This document shows positions 42,419 to 49,933 of a stretch of 64,000 bases of DNA, piece after piece; within the stretch, counting starts at the first letter, position 1, and each line of letters opens with the position of its first letter. Made by a program: the position numbers and the translations under genes. The DNA is from JBDTSW01 sp963758845. Its GTDB lineage: Bacteria > Actinomycetota > Thermoleophilia > Solirubrobacterales > 70-9. Where the stretch lies: contig CAVWWX010000002.1 of NCBI GenBank assembly GCA_963758845.1, positions 2,294,001 through 2,358,000 of the forward strand. Direction: 5' to 3'. The notes under the pieces were generated by a model. It did no database searches and was not told the origin of the DNA. It worked only from the letters and a program-made list of their open reading frames with translations.

Positions 42419-42739
42419 ATGCCGAAGTACCTCATCCAGGCTTCGTACACGGTTCCGGGAGAGGAGGGCGTGCGCAGCAAGGGCGGCACCGATCGGCGGG
42501 ATGCGGTGGCCGAGACCATGCGCAGCGTGGGCGGTGAGCTCGAGTGCCTTTACTTCGCGTTCGGCGAGCACGACGCCTTCGCGATCGTCGAGCTTCCCGA
42601 CAACGAGGCCGCCGCGACAGTTTCCCTGATCGAGAACGCCGCAGGAGGAGCGGCGATAAGGACGACCGTGCTGCTCACACCGGAGCAGGTAGACGAGGCG
42701 GCGGATCGCGCAGTCAGCTACCGCCCGCCGGGACTCTAG
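42419..42739 (+). CDS. GYD-domain protein
   Basis: 106 residues from ATG 42419 with GAGGAGGAG directly upstream. MPKYLIQASYTVPGEEGV...LYFAFGEHDAFAIVELPDNEAAA is the GYD family (ferredoxin-like fold, dimeric, related to Dabb/ABM proteins). Small-molecule binding likely; function unknown. Confidence 0.8.
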   Translation: MPKYLIQASYTVPGEEGVRSKGGTDRRDAVAETMRSVGGELECLYFAFGEHDAFAIVELPDNEAAATVSLIENAAGGAAIRTTVLLTPEQVDEAADRAVSYRPPGL

Positions 42740-42790
42740 ATTCGACGGGTCCTCCTCGGCTGCCTCGCGGGGCGGGATACTGCGGGGGCG

Positions 42791-43192
42791 ATGTCCGGCC
42801 GAGATGCGGAGAACATCCGAAGCCTGCGTCGCGCTCACGAGGCGTTCAGTCGCGGCGACTTCGATGCCGCGATTGAGATCGCCCATCCCGAGGTTGAGTT
42901 CATCCCGCCGGGGGGCCAGTCGCCGATCAGGGGAGCGAAGGCATTCCGGGCGTGGATGGAGCCGGATGCGCTCGAGGATCAGCGGATCGAGCCGCTCGAG
43001 TTCCGTGCCAACGGCAACAGGGTTCTGGTCAGGCAAAACAATCGGGCCCGTGGAGCGATCAGTGGCATCGAGTTGGACTTCGAGGCTTGGGTCGTCTGGA
43101 CCCTGGACGACGACGGCTTGGTGACGCGGGTGGAGGGCTTCCTCCCTCATCAGGAGAGCGCAGCCCTCGAAGCCGCCGGGCTGCCGGAGTAG
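42791..43192 (+). CDS. SnoaL-like protein, WMEPDA subgroup
   Basis: 133 residues, GATACT at 42776-42781, 9 nt before the ATG. SPIRGAKAFRAWMEPDALEDQRIEPLEF, NNRARGAISGIELDFEAWVVWTL, ends LEAAGLPE. Closest to the second domain at 36039-36443 and to the minus-strand gene at 44915. Confidence 0.84.
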   Translation: MSGRDAENIRSLRRAHEAFSRGDFDAAIEIAHPEVEFIPPGGQSPIRGAKAFRAWMEPDALEDQRIEPLEFRANGNRVLVRQNNRARGAISGIELDFEAWVVWTLDDDGLVTRVEGFLPHQESAALEAAGLPE

Positions 43193-43195
43193 TCG

Positions 43196-43678
43196 ATGTC
43201 GCATGAGAACGTGGAGGTCGTAAGGGCCGCCTTCGAGGCATTCGGTCGAGGCGACTGGAGTGCTCTCATGGCACGTCTCGACCCCGAGATCGAATGGGTT
43301 ACGACGGGCCAGTTCGTCGGCGGCCAGCTTTACCGGGGCCACGCCGGTGTTCGCGAGTTCCTGGATACCTTGGCCGGGGAGTTCGACGAGTTTCACGCCG
43401 AGCCGGAGAACTTCGCGCGGGCTGCGGAGGTCGTCGTCGCAGACACGCGCGTCTCCGGTCTCGGTAAGCGGAGCGGCGTGCCGGTGGAGCTTCAGTTCAG
43501 CGTTGTCGTCTTTCTCAGGCCTGGCAGCGTCACGCGGACTACCGCTTTTCGTCCAAAGCGGTACCTCTGCTCGACGGCCTGCAGATCCATCTCTTACGCA
43601 GTGCGCGTTGTCCCTGAGAAGACCTCACTTCATGGGCTTGACCACGCCTGCGGGGAGGCGTACGCTGAAAAGGCATGA
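43196..43678 (+). CDS. SnoaL-like protein with replaced C-terminus
   Basis: 160 residues, 3 nt after the previous gene (TAGTCGATG). Residues 1-~113 are normal (MSHENVEVVRAAFEAFGRGDWSALMARLDPEIEWVTTG, LYRGHAGVREFLDTLAGE). From there a palindromic repeat interrupts the gene, and the last ~45 residues (TAFRPKRYLCSTACRS...) match nothing in the family; the EAAGLRE end is missing. Probably non-functional or altered. Confidence 0.7.
   Translation: MSHENVEVVRAAFEAFGRGDWSALMARLDPEIEWVTTGQFVGGQLYRGHAGVREFLDTLAGEFDEFHAEPENFARAAEVVVADTRVSGLGKRSGVPVELQFSVVVFLRPGSVTRTTAFRPKRYLCSTACRSISYAVRVVPEKTSLHGLDHACGEAYAEKA
43541..43562. repeat. CGCTTT...AAAGCG palindrome inside a SnoaL gene
   Basis: Arms ACCGCTTT and AAAGCGGT (8 bp, perfect), loop TCGTCC. 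Sits exactly where the SnoaL reading frame loses family similarity, so the element, or a rearrangement at it, truncated the gene. Confidence 0.65.
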
Positions 43679-43938
43679 GTCCTACTCATCGGCGTAGTGA
43701 TGGTCCGGATCGACTGGCTGTGATGCCAACTATTCCCCCCAGCGCAGATCGCCATCCTGGCACGAACGGCTGGATCAGTTGCTTTGGGATCACCGCCGAA
43801 CTTGCTGGTTGCCCGCCCCGCGCCCGCTGACGCATTCGCCGTCTGACGGCTGAGCCGCCCGGCGGCTTGCCCTGACTCACCCGAAACGACGCTCTCTGCC
43901 GTCGTTCGCGGCGGCTGAGGCACGAGGAGGACCGGCTT

Positions 43939-44043
43939 ATGAACAGTCGTCCCGAGGACGAGGCCGTAAGGGACATGAAGCTCGCGTTCGGGCTCTTTGG
44001 CGTGTGCTTGCTTGTGGCGCTAATCGTCACGATCATCGCCTGA
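43939..44043 (+). CDS. 34-aa single-span membrane miniprotein
   Basis: ATG 43939 to TGA 44043. Charged N-terminus MNSRPEDEAVRDMKLAFG, then a transmembrane helix (LFGVCLLVALIVTIIA) at the very C-terminus. ACGAGGAGGA lies upstream at a long spacing (~8 nt). Followed by a strong hairpin. Function unknown. Confidence 0.5.
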   Translation: MNSRPEDEAVRDMKLAFGLFGVCLLVALIVTIIA

Positions 44044-44055
44044 TTTGACCTACCG

Positions 44056-44087
44056 GGGAGGGCGCGTGTCCTCAATCGCGCCCTCCC
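44056..44087 (+). terminator. GC-rich hairpin after the 34-aa gene
   Basis: GGGAGGGCGCG and CGCGCCCTCCC, 11-bp perfect arms around a 10-nt loop. No T-run follows, as is common for actinobacterial terminators. Confidence 0.55.
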
Positions 44088-44100
44088 TCACGGCTTACAT

Positions 44101-44211
44101 CCTCCCGAGACCGGCGCCGATGGTCAGGACGCCCGAGAGACAGCCTGTAGAGGTTCTACTTCACAGCCTGTCGGGACCTATGAACAGGTCGTCGGCGCCG
44201 GTCTCGGGAGG
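44101..44211. repeat. 20-bp perfect inverted repeat flanking a 71-bp core
   Basis: Left arm 44101-44120 CCTCCCGAGACCGGCGCCGA, right arm 44192-44211 its exact reverse complement. The core carries two copies of ACAGCCTGT (44140 and 44163 areas). Lies 18 bp before the CDF-like gene. Could be a tiny non-autonomous element (MITE-like) or an RNA structure in the leader. Confidence 0.65.
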
Positions 44212-44229
44212 CGTTAGCCATACAGCGAG

Positions 44230-44850
44230 GTGACAGTGATTCAGGCGGGCGCCGCCAACCGACATGACCTGACGCTGGCCGCGATGCGTTGGTCGGTCGC
44301 GTCGGTGGCCTGGTCGCTGCTGGCCGGTGGCAGTTCGGTCGCCGTCGGTTTGTCGGTCGATTCGACCGCACTGGTCGGCGTCGGCCTCAATTCGTTGCTG
44401 GACGGTGTGGCATCAAGCGTGCTTGTCTGGCGGTTTCGACACGAGCGCGTAGGAGTCCGGCCGTCGCACGAGCTCGAACGGCGTGCCGCCCAGTTAGTCG
44501 GCGGCGCACTCGTGTTGATCGCCTTCTATGTAGCCGTTCGTGCGCTCATGGCGCTCGCTGAGATGTCGGGCCCGGAGCCGTCCGCGCTCGGGATCGGGCT
44601 AGCCACCGCTTCGCTACTGGTTCTGCCCGTATTCTCGCGTGCGAAGATCCGGCTTGGCGACGCGCTCGATAGCCAGGCGTTGAGGGCGGATGGCGTCTTG
44701 AGCGGCGCCGGGGCGGCGCTAGCGGCGGCAGCCCTGATCGGGTTCGGGCTCAGCGAGGCGTTCGATTGGTGGTGGCCCGACGCGATCGCGGCGATCATGA
44801 TCGCGCTCGTACTTTTGCGCGAGGGTGGGGTGACAGCCAGAGCCGCTTGA
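44230..44850 (+). CDS. CDF-like cation transporter, membrane domain only
   Basis: 206 residues from GTG. Five to six membrane spans in the order of cation diffusion facilitators (SVASVAWSLLAGGSSVAVG, NSLLDGVASSVLVWRFRHER, SQALRADGVLSGAGAALA, PDAIAAIMIALVLLREG). The aspartates of the metal site are partly kept (LLDG, RADG), but the HxxxD of helix V is altered and there is no cytoplasmic C-terminal domain. Transport ability uncertain. Confidence 0.7.
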   Translation: MTVIQAGAANRHDLTLAAMRWSVASVAWSLLAGGSSVAVGLSVDSTALVGVGLNSLLDGVASSVLVWRFRHERVGVRPSHELERRAAQLVGGALVLIAFYVAVRALMALAEMSGPEPSALGIGLATASLLVLPVFSRAKIRLGDALDSQALRADGVLSGAGAALAAAALIGFGLSEAFDWWWPDAIAAIMIALVLLREGGVTARAA

Positions 44851-44868
44851 CTGTTGAGCCTGTCTATC

Positions 44869-44911
44869 TGCTTTCCATGCAAAGCGACTTAGTCGCTCTT
44901 CGTCCAAAGCG
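44869..44911. repeat. Three nested palindromes, copies 4-5 of the AAAGCG element
   Basis: GCTTTCCATGCAAAGC, AGCGACT-T-AGTCGCT (44883-44897) and CGCTCTTCGTCCAAAGCG (44894-44911) follow each other between the CDF-like gene and the convergent SnoaL gene. Confidence 0.55.
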
Positions 44912-44914
44912 CGC

Positions 44915-45319
44915 CTATTTCGTCAGACCGGCAGCTTCGCGGGCCAGGGACTCGTCCGCAAAACCTTCGACACGGATCGCTAGTCCGCCCTCGCCGACGG
45001 TCCACACACTCCACGACCGCGCTTCCAGCTCGATCCCGCTGCCCGCGCCGCGCGCACGCATGTGCTGCTCAACGAGGACCTTGTCGCCGGACACGGTGAA
45101 GCTGACGGGCTCGATGACCTGCCAGTCAAAGGCATCCGGCTCCATCCAGCTCCGAAAGGTGTTCACACCTCGGATCGGAGCGCCGTTGTTCGGAGGGGCG
45201 AACTCGATGTCGGGATGGGCGTAGGTGAGCGCCTCATCAAAGTCGCCCCGGCTGAACGCGTCGTAGGCCGCGCGCAACCTTGCTATGTGGTCGTCCGAGA
45301 CATTCACGCAAGTTGTCAT
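44915..45319 (-). CDS. SnoaL-like protein on the minus strand
   Basis: 134 residues. DDHIARLRAAYDAFSRGDFDEALTYAHPDIEF, PIRGVNTFRSWMEPDAFDWQVIEP, ARGAGSGIELEARSWSVWTVG, ends REAAGLTK. WMEPDA subgroup, but without the MSQENVE start and without the leader element. It is the only array relative in the opposite orientation. Only 11 bp separate its start from the divergent methyltransferase; GTG at 45307 is an alternative start. Confidence 0.8.
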   Translation of the reverse strand: MTTCVNVSDDHIARLRAAYDAFSRGDFDEALTYAHPDIEFAPPNNGAPIRGVNTFRSWMEPDAFDWQVIEPVSFTVSGDKVLVEQHMRARGAGSGIELEARSWSVWTVGEGGLAIRVEGFADESLAREAAGLTK

Positions 45320-45330
45320 TCTGTCTCACA

Positions 45331-45948
45331 ATGGCTCGTTCCGCCCATGATCACTGGCAAGCGGTATGGAGCAGCAAGGACCGGACTGAGGTCAGCTGGT
45401 TCGAGCCCAGCCCCCGTACATCCGTTGCCATGATCGAGGAGCTTCGATTGCCAGATGAAGCGCCCATCATCGATATCGGCGGCGGCGCATCGGGGCTTGC
45501 CGGCGAGCTGCTGGCTCTAGGTCACTCCGATCTGACCGTCACTGACATTTCTGAGGCCGCTTTGGAGGTCGCAAGTGACTCAATGGGTGTCCAAGCGGCC
45601 TCGATCACGTGGATCAGCGCCGACGTGCGGAATCATGACTTTCAGCGACGCTTCGCCGTTTGGCACGACCGCGCGGTTTTTCACTTCATGACGGACCCAG
45701 CGGACCGCTCCGCCTACCTCGATTCCCTTCGCAGGAACTTGCTGCCGGGGGGCCACCTGATCTTGGCGACCTTCGGGCCCCAGGGACCGACCAGGTGCAG
45801 CGGGCTACCGATCCTGCGGTATGACCCCAAGGCACTGGCGCAGGCGTTTGATGGAGTCGCTCGCATCCGCAGCAGCCACCTAGAGGACCACGAGACTCCG
45901 TCGGGCAAGACACAGCAGTTTCTCTACGCGCATCTGGAGGCCGTGTGA
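45331..45948 (+). CDS. Class I SAM-dependent methyltransferase
   Basis: 205 residues. N-terminal HWQAVWSSKDRTEVSWFEPSP, SAM motif APIIDIGGGASGLAGELLALGH, then LTVTDISEAALEVA, HDRAVFHFMTDPADR, and GGHLILATFGPQGPTRCSGLPI. Resembles the thiopurine/tellurite TehB-like methyltransferases with an N-terminal W-x-E-P. Substrate unknown. The stop overlaps the next GTG by 4 bp. Confidence 0.85.
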   Translation: MARSAHDHWQAVWSSKDRTEVSWFEPSPRTSVAMIEELRLPDEAPIIDIGGGASGLAGELLALGHSDLTVTDISEAALEVASDSMGVQAASITWISADVRNHDFQRRFAVWHDRAVFHFMTDPADRSAYLDSLRRNLLPGGHLILATFGPQGPTRCSGLPILRYDPKALAQAFDGVARIRSSHLEDHETPSGKTQQFLYAHLEAV

Positions 45949-46400
45949 GCGCTACCGATACCCCCACCGACAACGCAGCGACTGCCCGCCGCGCCCTGGA
46001 GGTCGCTTGCTCGGGCCGGGACCAGGAGGTGATCGACGAGGTCTACTCGGAGACCTTCGTTGATCACGTCAATGCGATGGAGTACCACGGGACGGACGGC
46101 GCGAGGCAATCCGTTGCGCTTTACCTAAAGCTGTTCCCGGATCTTGAGTTCGTGGTGGATGAGCAGCTCACCGACGGCGACCGAGTCGCGTCGCGTTGGA
46201 CGTTGAACGGAACCCACCGGGGCAGGCAGGTGCGCCTCTGGGGAATAGTGATCAGCCGGCTCGCTGACAGCAAGATTGTCGAAGACTGGGCCGCGAGCGA
46301 CTCACTTGAGCTGATCCGCCAGCTCGGCATCTGGCGCTCCCTGCTGCTGCTCCTGAAGCATCACCGGCTCCTGCGCAACGCTTCTCGAAGTCAGCTCTAG
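45945..46400 (+). CDS. SnoaL-type polyketide-cyclase-like protein
   Basis: 151 residues from GTG 45945. RRALEVACSGRDQEVIDEVYSETFVDH, YLKLFPDLEFVVDEQLTDGDRVASRWTLNGTHRG is the classical SnoaL/ester-cyclase pattern, different from the MSQENVE paralogues. Coupled to the methyltransferase. Its stop and that of the convergent rhodanese gene share a CTAG. Confidence 0.82.
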   Translation: MSATDTPTDNAATARRALEVACSGRDQEVIDEVYSETFVDHVNAMEYHGTDGARQSVALYLKLFPDLEFVVDEQLTDGDRVASRWTLNGTHRGRQVRLWGIVISRLADSKIVEDWAASDSLELIRQLGIWRSLLLLLKHHRLLRNASRSQL

Positions 46401-46849
46401 AGGTCGGGCTCGGTCACCGTCGGTAGACCCGAGTCGAGCCAGGCTTGGGCACCGCCGATGACGTCTGTCGCATCGATCCCGAAGGTGCGAAGCGTTGCGG
46501 CCGCCAAGCTCGACTGGTAGCCCTCGTTGCAGATCAGAATCACTCTGCAGTCGGCTCGGGCCAGGTCGGGATCGTTGTACTCGGACTGAGGATCGAGTCG
46601 CCACTCGAGGACGTTCCTTTGAACGATGTAGGCGCCCGGGATGCGCCCGTGTGCCTGGCGTTGTTCGAGTGGCCTGATGTCGATGAGCAGCGCGCCGCTG
46701 TTTAGTTCTGACTGCGCTTCAGCCGGAGTGAGACGGGTGAGGCTTGCCCTTGCGACGTTGAGGAGCGTTTCAACGGTCGTGGGATTAGCCAGCTGCTTCA
46801 CGAGGCTGGACCCTACCTCGGTCTGGTCGCTTTCCATGCAAAGCGACAT
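46397..46849 (-). CDS. Rhodanese-domain protein
   Basis: 150 residues. Rhodanese fold with LIDIRPLEQRQAHGRIPGA and the active-site cysteine loop VILICNEGYQSSLAAATL, then DVIGGAQAWLDSGLP. Sulfur transfer or sulfurtransferase-like sensing. The first nine residues (MSLCMESDQ) come from a palindromic repeat, so the native start may have been replaced. Confidence 0.82.
   Translation of the reverse strand: MSLCMESDQTEVGSSLVKQLANPTTVETLLNVARASLTRLTPAEAQSELNSGALLIDIRPLEQRQAHGRIPGAYIVQRNVLEWRLDPQSEYNDPDLARADCRVILICNEGYQSSLAAATLRTFGIDATDVIGGAQAWLDSGLPTVTEPDL
46828..46845. repeat. CGCTTT...AAAGCG palindrome at the rhodanese start
   Basis: CGCTTTCCATGCAAAGCG, perfect 6-bp arms, loop CCATGC. It encodes the first residues of the rhodanese protein. 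Confidence 0.65.
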
Positions 46850-46970
46850 GAATCCGCCTCTTGGCGTCGAGGACCTCGCTGCGGCGCCGTGAAAGTCCGG
46901 TTTCTACGCCGAGCCACCCGGCGTTCGCTTGCAATCGCCGACATCGGTTCCGGGACCCTCCACCACCGGC

Positions 46971-47138
46971 TTACTCGCCGCGGAGGATTCGGCCGAGCTC
47001 ATTATCCATCGGCGATTCCTTTTCGGCGCGCTCGCGCGCCCGCAACGCTCGCTCCAAAGCCGCCGCGGCCGTGACCGAGCCGTCCTCGGCCTGTCGGCTG
47101 AGGATCTCCAGCACTTCGTCGTGGGTAAGGATTGACAT
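46971..47138 (-). CDS. 55-aa helical protein
   Basis: ATG 47138 (GGAGG 4 nt upstream) to TAA 46971. MSILTHDEVLEILSRQAEDG, SVTAAAALERALRARERAEK, then MDNELGRILRGE. Short helical protein with an LTHDEVLEIL N-terminus; no family known to me. Proper ribosome-binding site and balanced composition support it. Confidence 0.55.
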   Translation of the reverse strand: MSILTHDEVLEILSRQAEDGSVTAAAALERALRARERAEKESPMDNELGRILRGE

Positions 47139-47347
47139 CAGCCCTCCGTGTTAGTGAAAAAAACAGGTCTGCGCGCGCGGCCAGCCACTCGGCGGTCGTT
47201 CACATGGCGCGTCACGACTTCGCACCCTCCCCCCGTCGTTTCTGTGCCGCCCGCCTGGGTAGGCGCAACATCGGAAGAGACACGGTGGTTGGAGCGGGTG
47301 GGTCACGCTTGAGGGCACGGAGAGGTGGGCAAAGCGCCGATGTACCT

Positions 47348-47704
47348 GTGGCGTCCGAAGAAGCCACAGCCGAGGAGAGACCGTTCGCCTCGCGAGAGGA
47401 ACGGATCGCGCACAACGAGTCCTGGTCGCGAAGTCTCAACGAGCGCCACGCCGATCGGGCGGGCGGCATCGATGCGATGGCCGGCTTCCGGTGTGAATGC
47501 TGGCAGGAGGACTGCGCGGAGCGGATTCCCCTCTCGGGCGTGGACTGGAGGATGGTCCGCGCCGAGCCCACCCGGTTCGCGGTCGCGCCAAAACATGTCG
47601 CACGGAGCTCCGAGGCCGTGGTGATGGCCTTTCCCCACTTCTGGATCGTTGAAAAGTTCGGCGTCGCCGGAGACGTCGCAGAGGAGCTGGCAGACTCGGA
47701 CTGA
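47348..47704 (+). CDS. Conserved hypothetical protein with cysteine motif
   Basis: 118 residues if GTG 47348 is the start; the frame stays open further up. REERIAHNESWSRSLNERHAD, FRCECWQEDCAERIPLSG, EPTRFAVAPKHV, FWIVEKFGVAGDVAEELADSD follow an actinobacterial family of unknown function (N-terminal helix, CxCxxxxC, C-terminal VVEK-G-AG-VAEE). A copy of the array leader motif (CCACTCGGCGGTCG...CACGACTTCGC) lies at 47185-47223 upstream. Confidence 0.65.
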   Translation: MASEEATAEERPFASREERIAHNESWSRSLNERHADRAGGIDAMAGFRCECWQEDCAERIPLSGVDWRMVRAEPTRFAVAPKHVARSSEAVVMAFPHFWIVEKFGVAGDVAEELADSD

Positions 47705-47742
47705 CCTCGGGACCCTCCGGGTCGCGGGATACTGCGGGGGCG

Positions 47743-48150
47743 ATGGCGCAGGAGAACGTGGAGATCATTCGTCGCCTGGTGGATGCTTGGAACCGTCAGG
47801 ACATCGACGGCATCCTCGCCCTGATCCATCCTGACGGTGAGTACGTCAATGCCCCCGCGGCCGTTGAGCCGGGGACCAGGCGAGGGCACGACGAAATCGT
47901 CGCCGTAATGCGAAAGCAGTGGGACATCTTGTCCGGTGCGAGTCAGGAGATCGACCGATTCCATGACCGGGGCGAGGAGATCATCACCGAGGGCCGTGTC
48001 TCTCGGACGATGCCGGGCAGTGACACTCGGATCAGCAACCCGCTCCTCATGTCCTGGAAGTTTCGCGATGGAGAACTCATCCGCCTCGAAATGCTCGGTG
48101 CTGGCCCCGAATTTCCTGAAGCCCTCAAAGCCGCCGGGCTGCGGGAGTAG
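47743..48150 (+). CDS. SnoaL-like protein B1
   Basis: 135 residues, GATACT at 47728-47733. MAQENVEIIRRLVDAWNRQDIDGILALIHPDGEYVNAP, RRGHDEIVAVMRKQW, RISNPLLMSWKFRDGELIRLEM. Single-gene run. After its stop comes GGCGCTCACGGCGTTTTTGTG and then a new leader. Confidence 0.84.
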   Translation: MAQENVEIIRRLVDAWNRQDIDGILALIHPDGEYVNAPAAVEPGTRRGHDEIVAVMRKQWDILSGASQEIDRFHDRGEEIITEGRVSRTMPGSDTRISNPLLMSWKFRDGELIRLEMLGAGPEFPEALKAAGLRE

Positions 48151-48240
48151 GGCGCTCACGGCGTTTTTGTGAGCTCCGCTACTCGGCGGTCTTCGCGACA
48201 CGCCATGCCAAAAAGCCGTGGGCGGGATACTGCGCGGGCG
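48151..48240 (+). promoter_or_regulatory. Array leader element, type 2, copy 1
   Basis: CTACTCGGCGGTCTTCGCG, ACACGCCATGCCAAAAAGCC, then GGGATACTGCGCGGGCG at the ATG. GATACT at 48226-48231. The part before GATACT differs from the 32871/35561 type but matches 49045-49135 almost exactly. Confidence 0.58.
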
Positions 48241-48639
48241 ATGTCGCAGGAGAACGTGGAGATCGTTCGTAGGGGGATCGACGCCTGGAACCGAGGCGAC
48301 CGCGACGAGACGCTTGCCGCATACGCCCCGGACGTGGAGTGGCATACGACCGGCCGATTCGCCGATCGGGGCGTCTATCGCGGGCCTGCGGGGGTGGAGC
48401 GGCTCATGGCGGAACTCGACGAGGACATCGAGCAGCTGACCTTTTCGGTTTCGGAGGTTCGGGCCGTCGGCGACAACGTTTTCATCGCCGTCACGGCGAC
48501 GGGGAAGGGAAGGCAGAGCAAGGCCGGATTCGAGCAGCAGCTCTGGTACGTCAATACATTTCGCGATGGGCTGATCGTGCGCGTTGAGGCCTACGCCGAT
48601 CGCACGCAGGCCCTCGAAGCCGCCGAGCTCAAGGAGTAG
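48241..48639 (+). CDS. SnoaL-like protein B2
   Basis: 132 residues. EVEWHTTG-type: PDVEWHTTGRFADRGVYRGPAGVERLMAELDED, similar to the truncated 43196 gene (EWVTTGQFVGG). C-terminus LEAAELKE. First of a two-gene run. Confidence 0.84.
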   Translation: MSQENVEIVRRGIDAWNRGDRDETLAAYAPDVEWHTTGRFADRGVYRGPAGVERLMAELDEDIEQLTFSVSEVRAVGDNVFIAVTATGKGRQSKAGFEQQLWYVNTFRDGLIVRVEAYADRTQALEAAELKE

Positions 48640-48642
48640 CCG

Positions 48643-49044
48643 ATGTCGCAGGAGAATGTGGAACTCGCCTACCGAGTGGCCGACGCCTTCGACCGGCGCG
48701 ACCTCGATGCCTTCCTGGCGCTCTGCGACCCCGACGGGGAGTACTTCTCTCATATCGTGGAACTGGAGGGCGGCGGCCCCTACCGTGGCCACGACGGCAT
48801 CCGAAGCTGGTGGAAGAGCCTTTTCGCCTTCTCCCCGGACTTCAGATCGGAGATCGAGGAGGTACGAGATCTTGGCGACGTCACGGTGACGCGACTCCGC
48901 GCTCATGGCCACGCCAGGGAGAGCAACGTGCCCCTGGAGCAGACCCAATGGAACGTCACCGAGTGGCGCGACGGGAAGGCGGTCCGGGGGCGCATTTTTC
49001 TGAGCGAGGCCGAGGCCCTCAAAGCCGCCGGGCTGCGGGAGTAG
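48643..49044 (+). CDS. SnoaL-like protein B3
   Basis: 133 residues, 3-nt gap (TAGCCGATG). WW subgroup (PYRGHDGIRSWWKSLFAFSPDF, VPLEQTQWNVTEWRDGKAVRG), near A9 (APLEESVWQVSEWRDGQVVRW). Confidence 0.84.
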   Translation: MSQENVELAYRVADAFDRRDLDAFLALCDPDGEYFSHIVELEGGGPYRGHDGIRSWWKSLFAFSPDFRSEIEEVRDLGDVTVTRLRAHGHARESNVPLEQTQWNVTEWRDGKAVRGRIFLSEAEALKAAGLRE

Positions 49045-49135
49045 GGCGCCTCACGCCGTTTTTGCGAGCGCCGCTACTCGGCGGTCTTCGCGACACGCCA
49101 TGCCAAAAAGCCGTGCGCGGGATACTGCGGGCGCG
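49045..49135 (+). promoter_or_regulatory. Array leader element, type 2, copy 2
   Basis: Same order as at 48151: CGCCGTTTTTGCGAG, CTACTCGGCGGTCTTCGCG, CATGCCAAAAAGCCGTG, GATACT at 49121-49126, 9 nt, ATG. Confidence 0.58.
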
Positions 49136-49531
49136 ATGTCGCAGGAGAACGTGGAGACCGTGCGCCGCATCTACGACGCCTTTGGCGAGGGTGACATCGC
49201 GCGAGCGGTTGAGGAGGGAGAACCCGATTTCGAGTGGATTCCCCCCGAGCAAGACATTCAGGGACCGGTTCGAGGACTGGAAGGCCTTCGGCGCTTCTTG
49301 GAGGACCAGAAGGAGGCCTTCGAGGATCTTCGAGTCGAGGCCGAGGAGTTGAAAGACCACGGCGACAAGGTCCTCGCGTTGATCCGGGTCCGCGGCCGAG
49401 GTCGCGCAAGCGGCGTCGAGATTGATATCCGAGCGGCGAACCTTTGGACCTTTCGCGGGGGCCGTCTCATTCGTGGCCAGGTGTTCCCCGAGCGCGAGAA
49501 GGCCCTCGAAGCCGCCGGACTTGAGGAGTAG
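49136..49531 (+). CDS. SnoaL-like protein B4
   Basis: 131 residues. MSQENVETVRRIYDAFGEGDIARAVEEGEPDFEWIPPE, VRGLEGLRRFLEDQKEAFEDLRVEAEEL, RAANLWTFRGGRLIRGQVFPE. First of a three-gene run. Confidence 0.84.
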   Translation: MSQENVETVRRIYDAFGEGDIARAVEEGEPDFEWIPPEQDIQGPVRGLEGLRRFLEDQKEAFEDLRVEAEELKDHGDKVLALIRVRGRGRASGVEIDIRAANLWTFRGGRLIRGQVFPEREKALEAAGLEE

Positions 49532-49534
49532 GCG

Positions 49535-49930
49535 ATGTCGCAGGAGAACGTCGAGGTCGTGCGGCCCATCTACGACGCGCTGAACCGTCGTGACTGGGAG
49601 ACGGTGTTTTGCGACACACACCCAGACTTTGAGATGACGACCCTGCGAGGACCTACTGCCGGGACGCATCGGGGGCGGGAGGCGGTGCAGGGGCTCATCG
49701 AGGACGCCATCGCGGCGTTCGACAACCTGGTTTTTGAGCCCGAAGAGTTCCGTGAGAATGGCGACCAGGTCGTGGCCTTGGTCACGACCCGCGCTCGGCC
49801 CAAGGGGGGCAGCGTTGACATCGTGGTCCGAAACGGACACCTCTGGACGGTTCGCGACGGCACGATTCTTTCCCTGAAGACCTTCCCGGCCCCCGGAAAG
49901 GCCCTCGAAGCCGCCGGGCTGCGGGAGTAG
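49535..49930 (+). CDS. SnoaL-like protein B5
   Basis: 131 residues, 3-nt gap. VRPIYDALNRRDWETVFCDTHPDFEM, PTAGTHRGREAVQGLIED, RNGHLWTVRDGTILSLKTFP; counterpart of A2. Confidence 0.84.
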   Translation: MSQENVEVVRPIYDALNRRDWETVFCDTHPDFEMTTLRGPTAGTHRGREAVQGLIEDAIAAFDNLVFEPEEFRENGDQVVALVTTRARPKGGSVDIVVRNGHLWTVRDGTILSLKTFPAPGKALEAAGLRE

Positions 49931-49933
49931 GCG

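Noticed and set aside
44230..44850. Complete CDF efflux pump
   Set aside because: The cytoplasmic domain is absent and helix V metal ligands are altered, so only a CDF-like membrane domain is claimed.
47212..48948. 578-residue minus-strand ORF across array B
   Set aside because: Antisense shadow. It looks repetitive (LLRHRLL, QPGGFEG) only because the SnoaL genes repeat.
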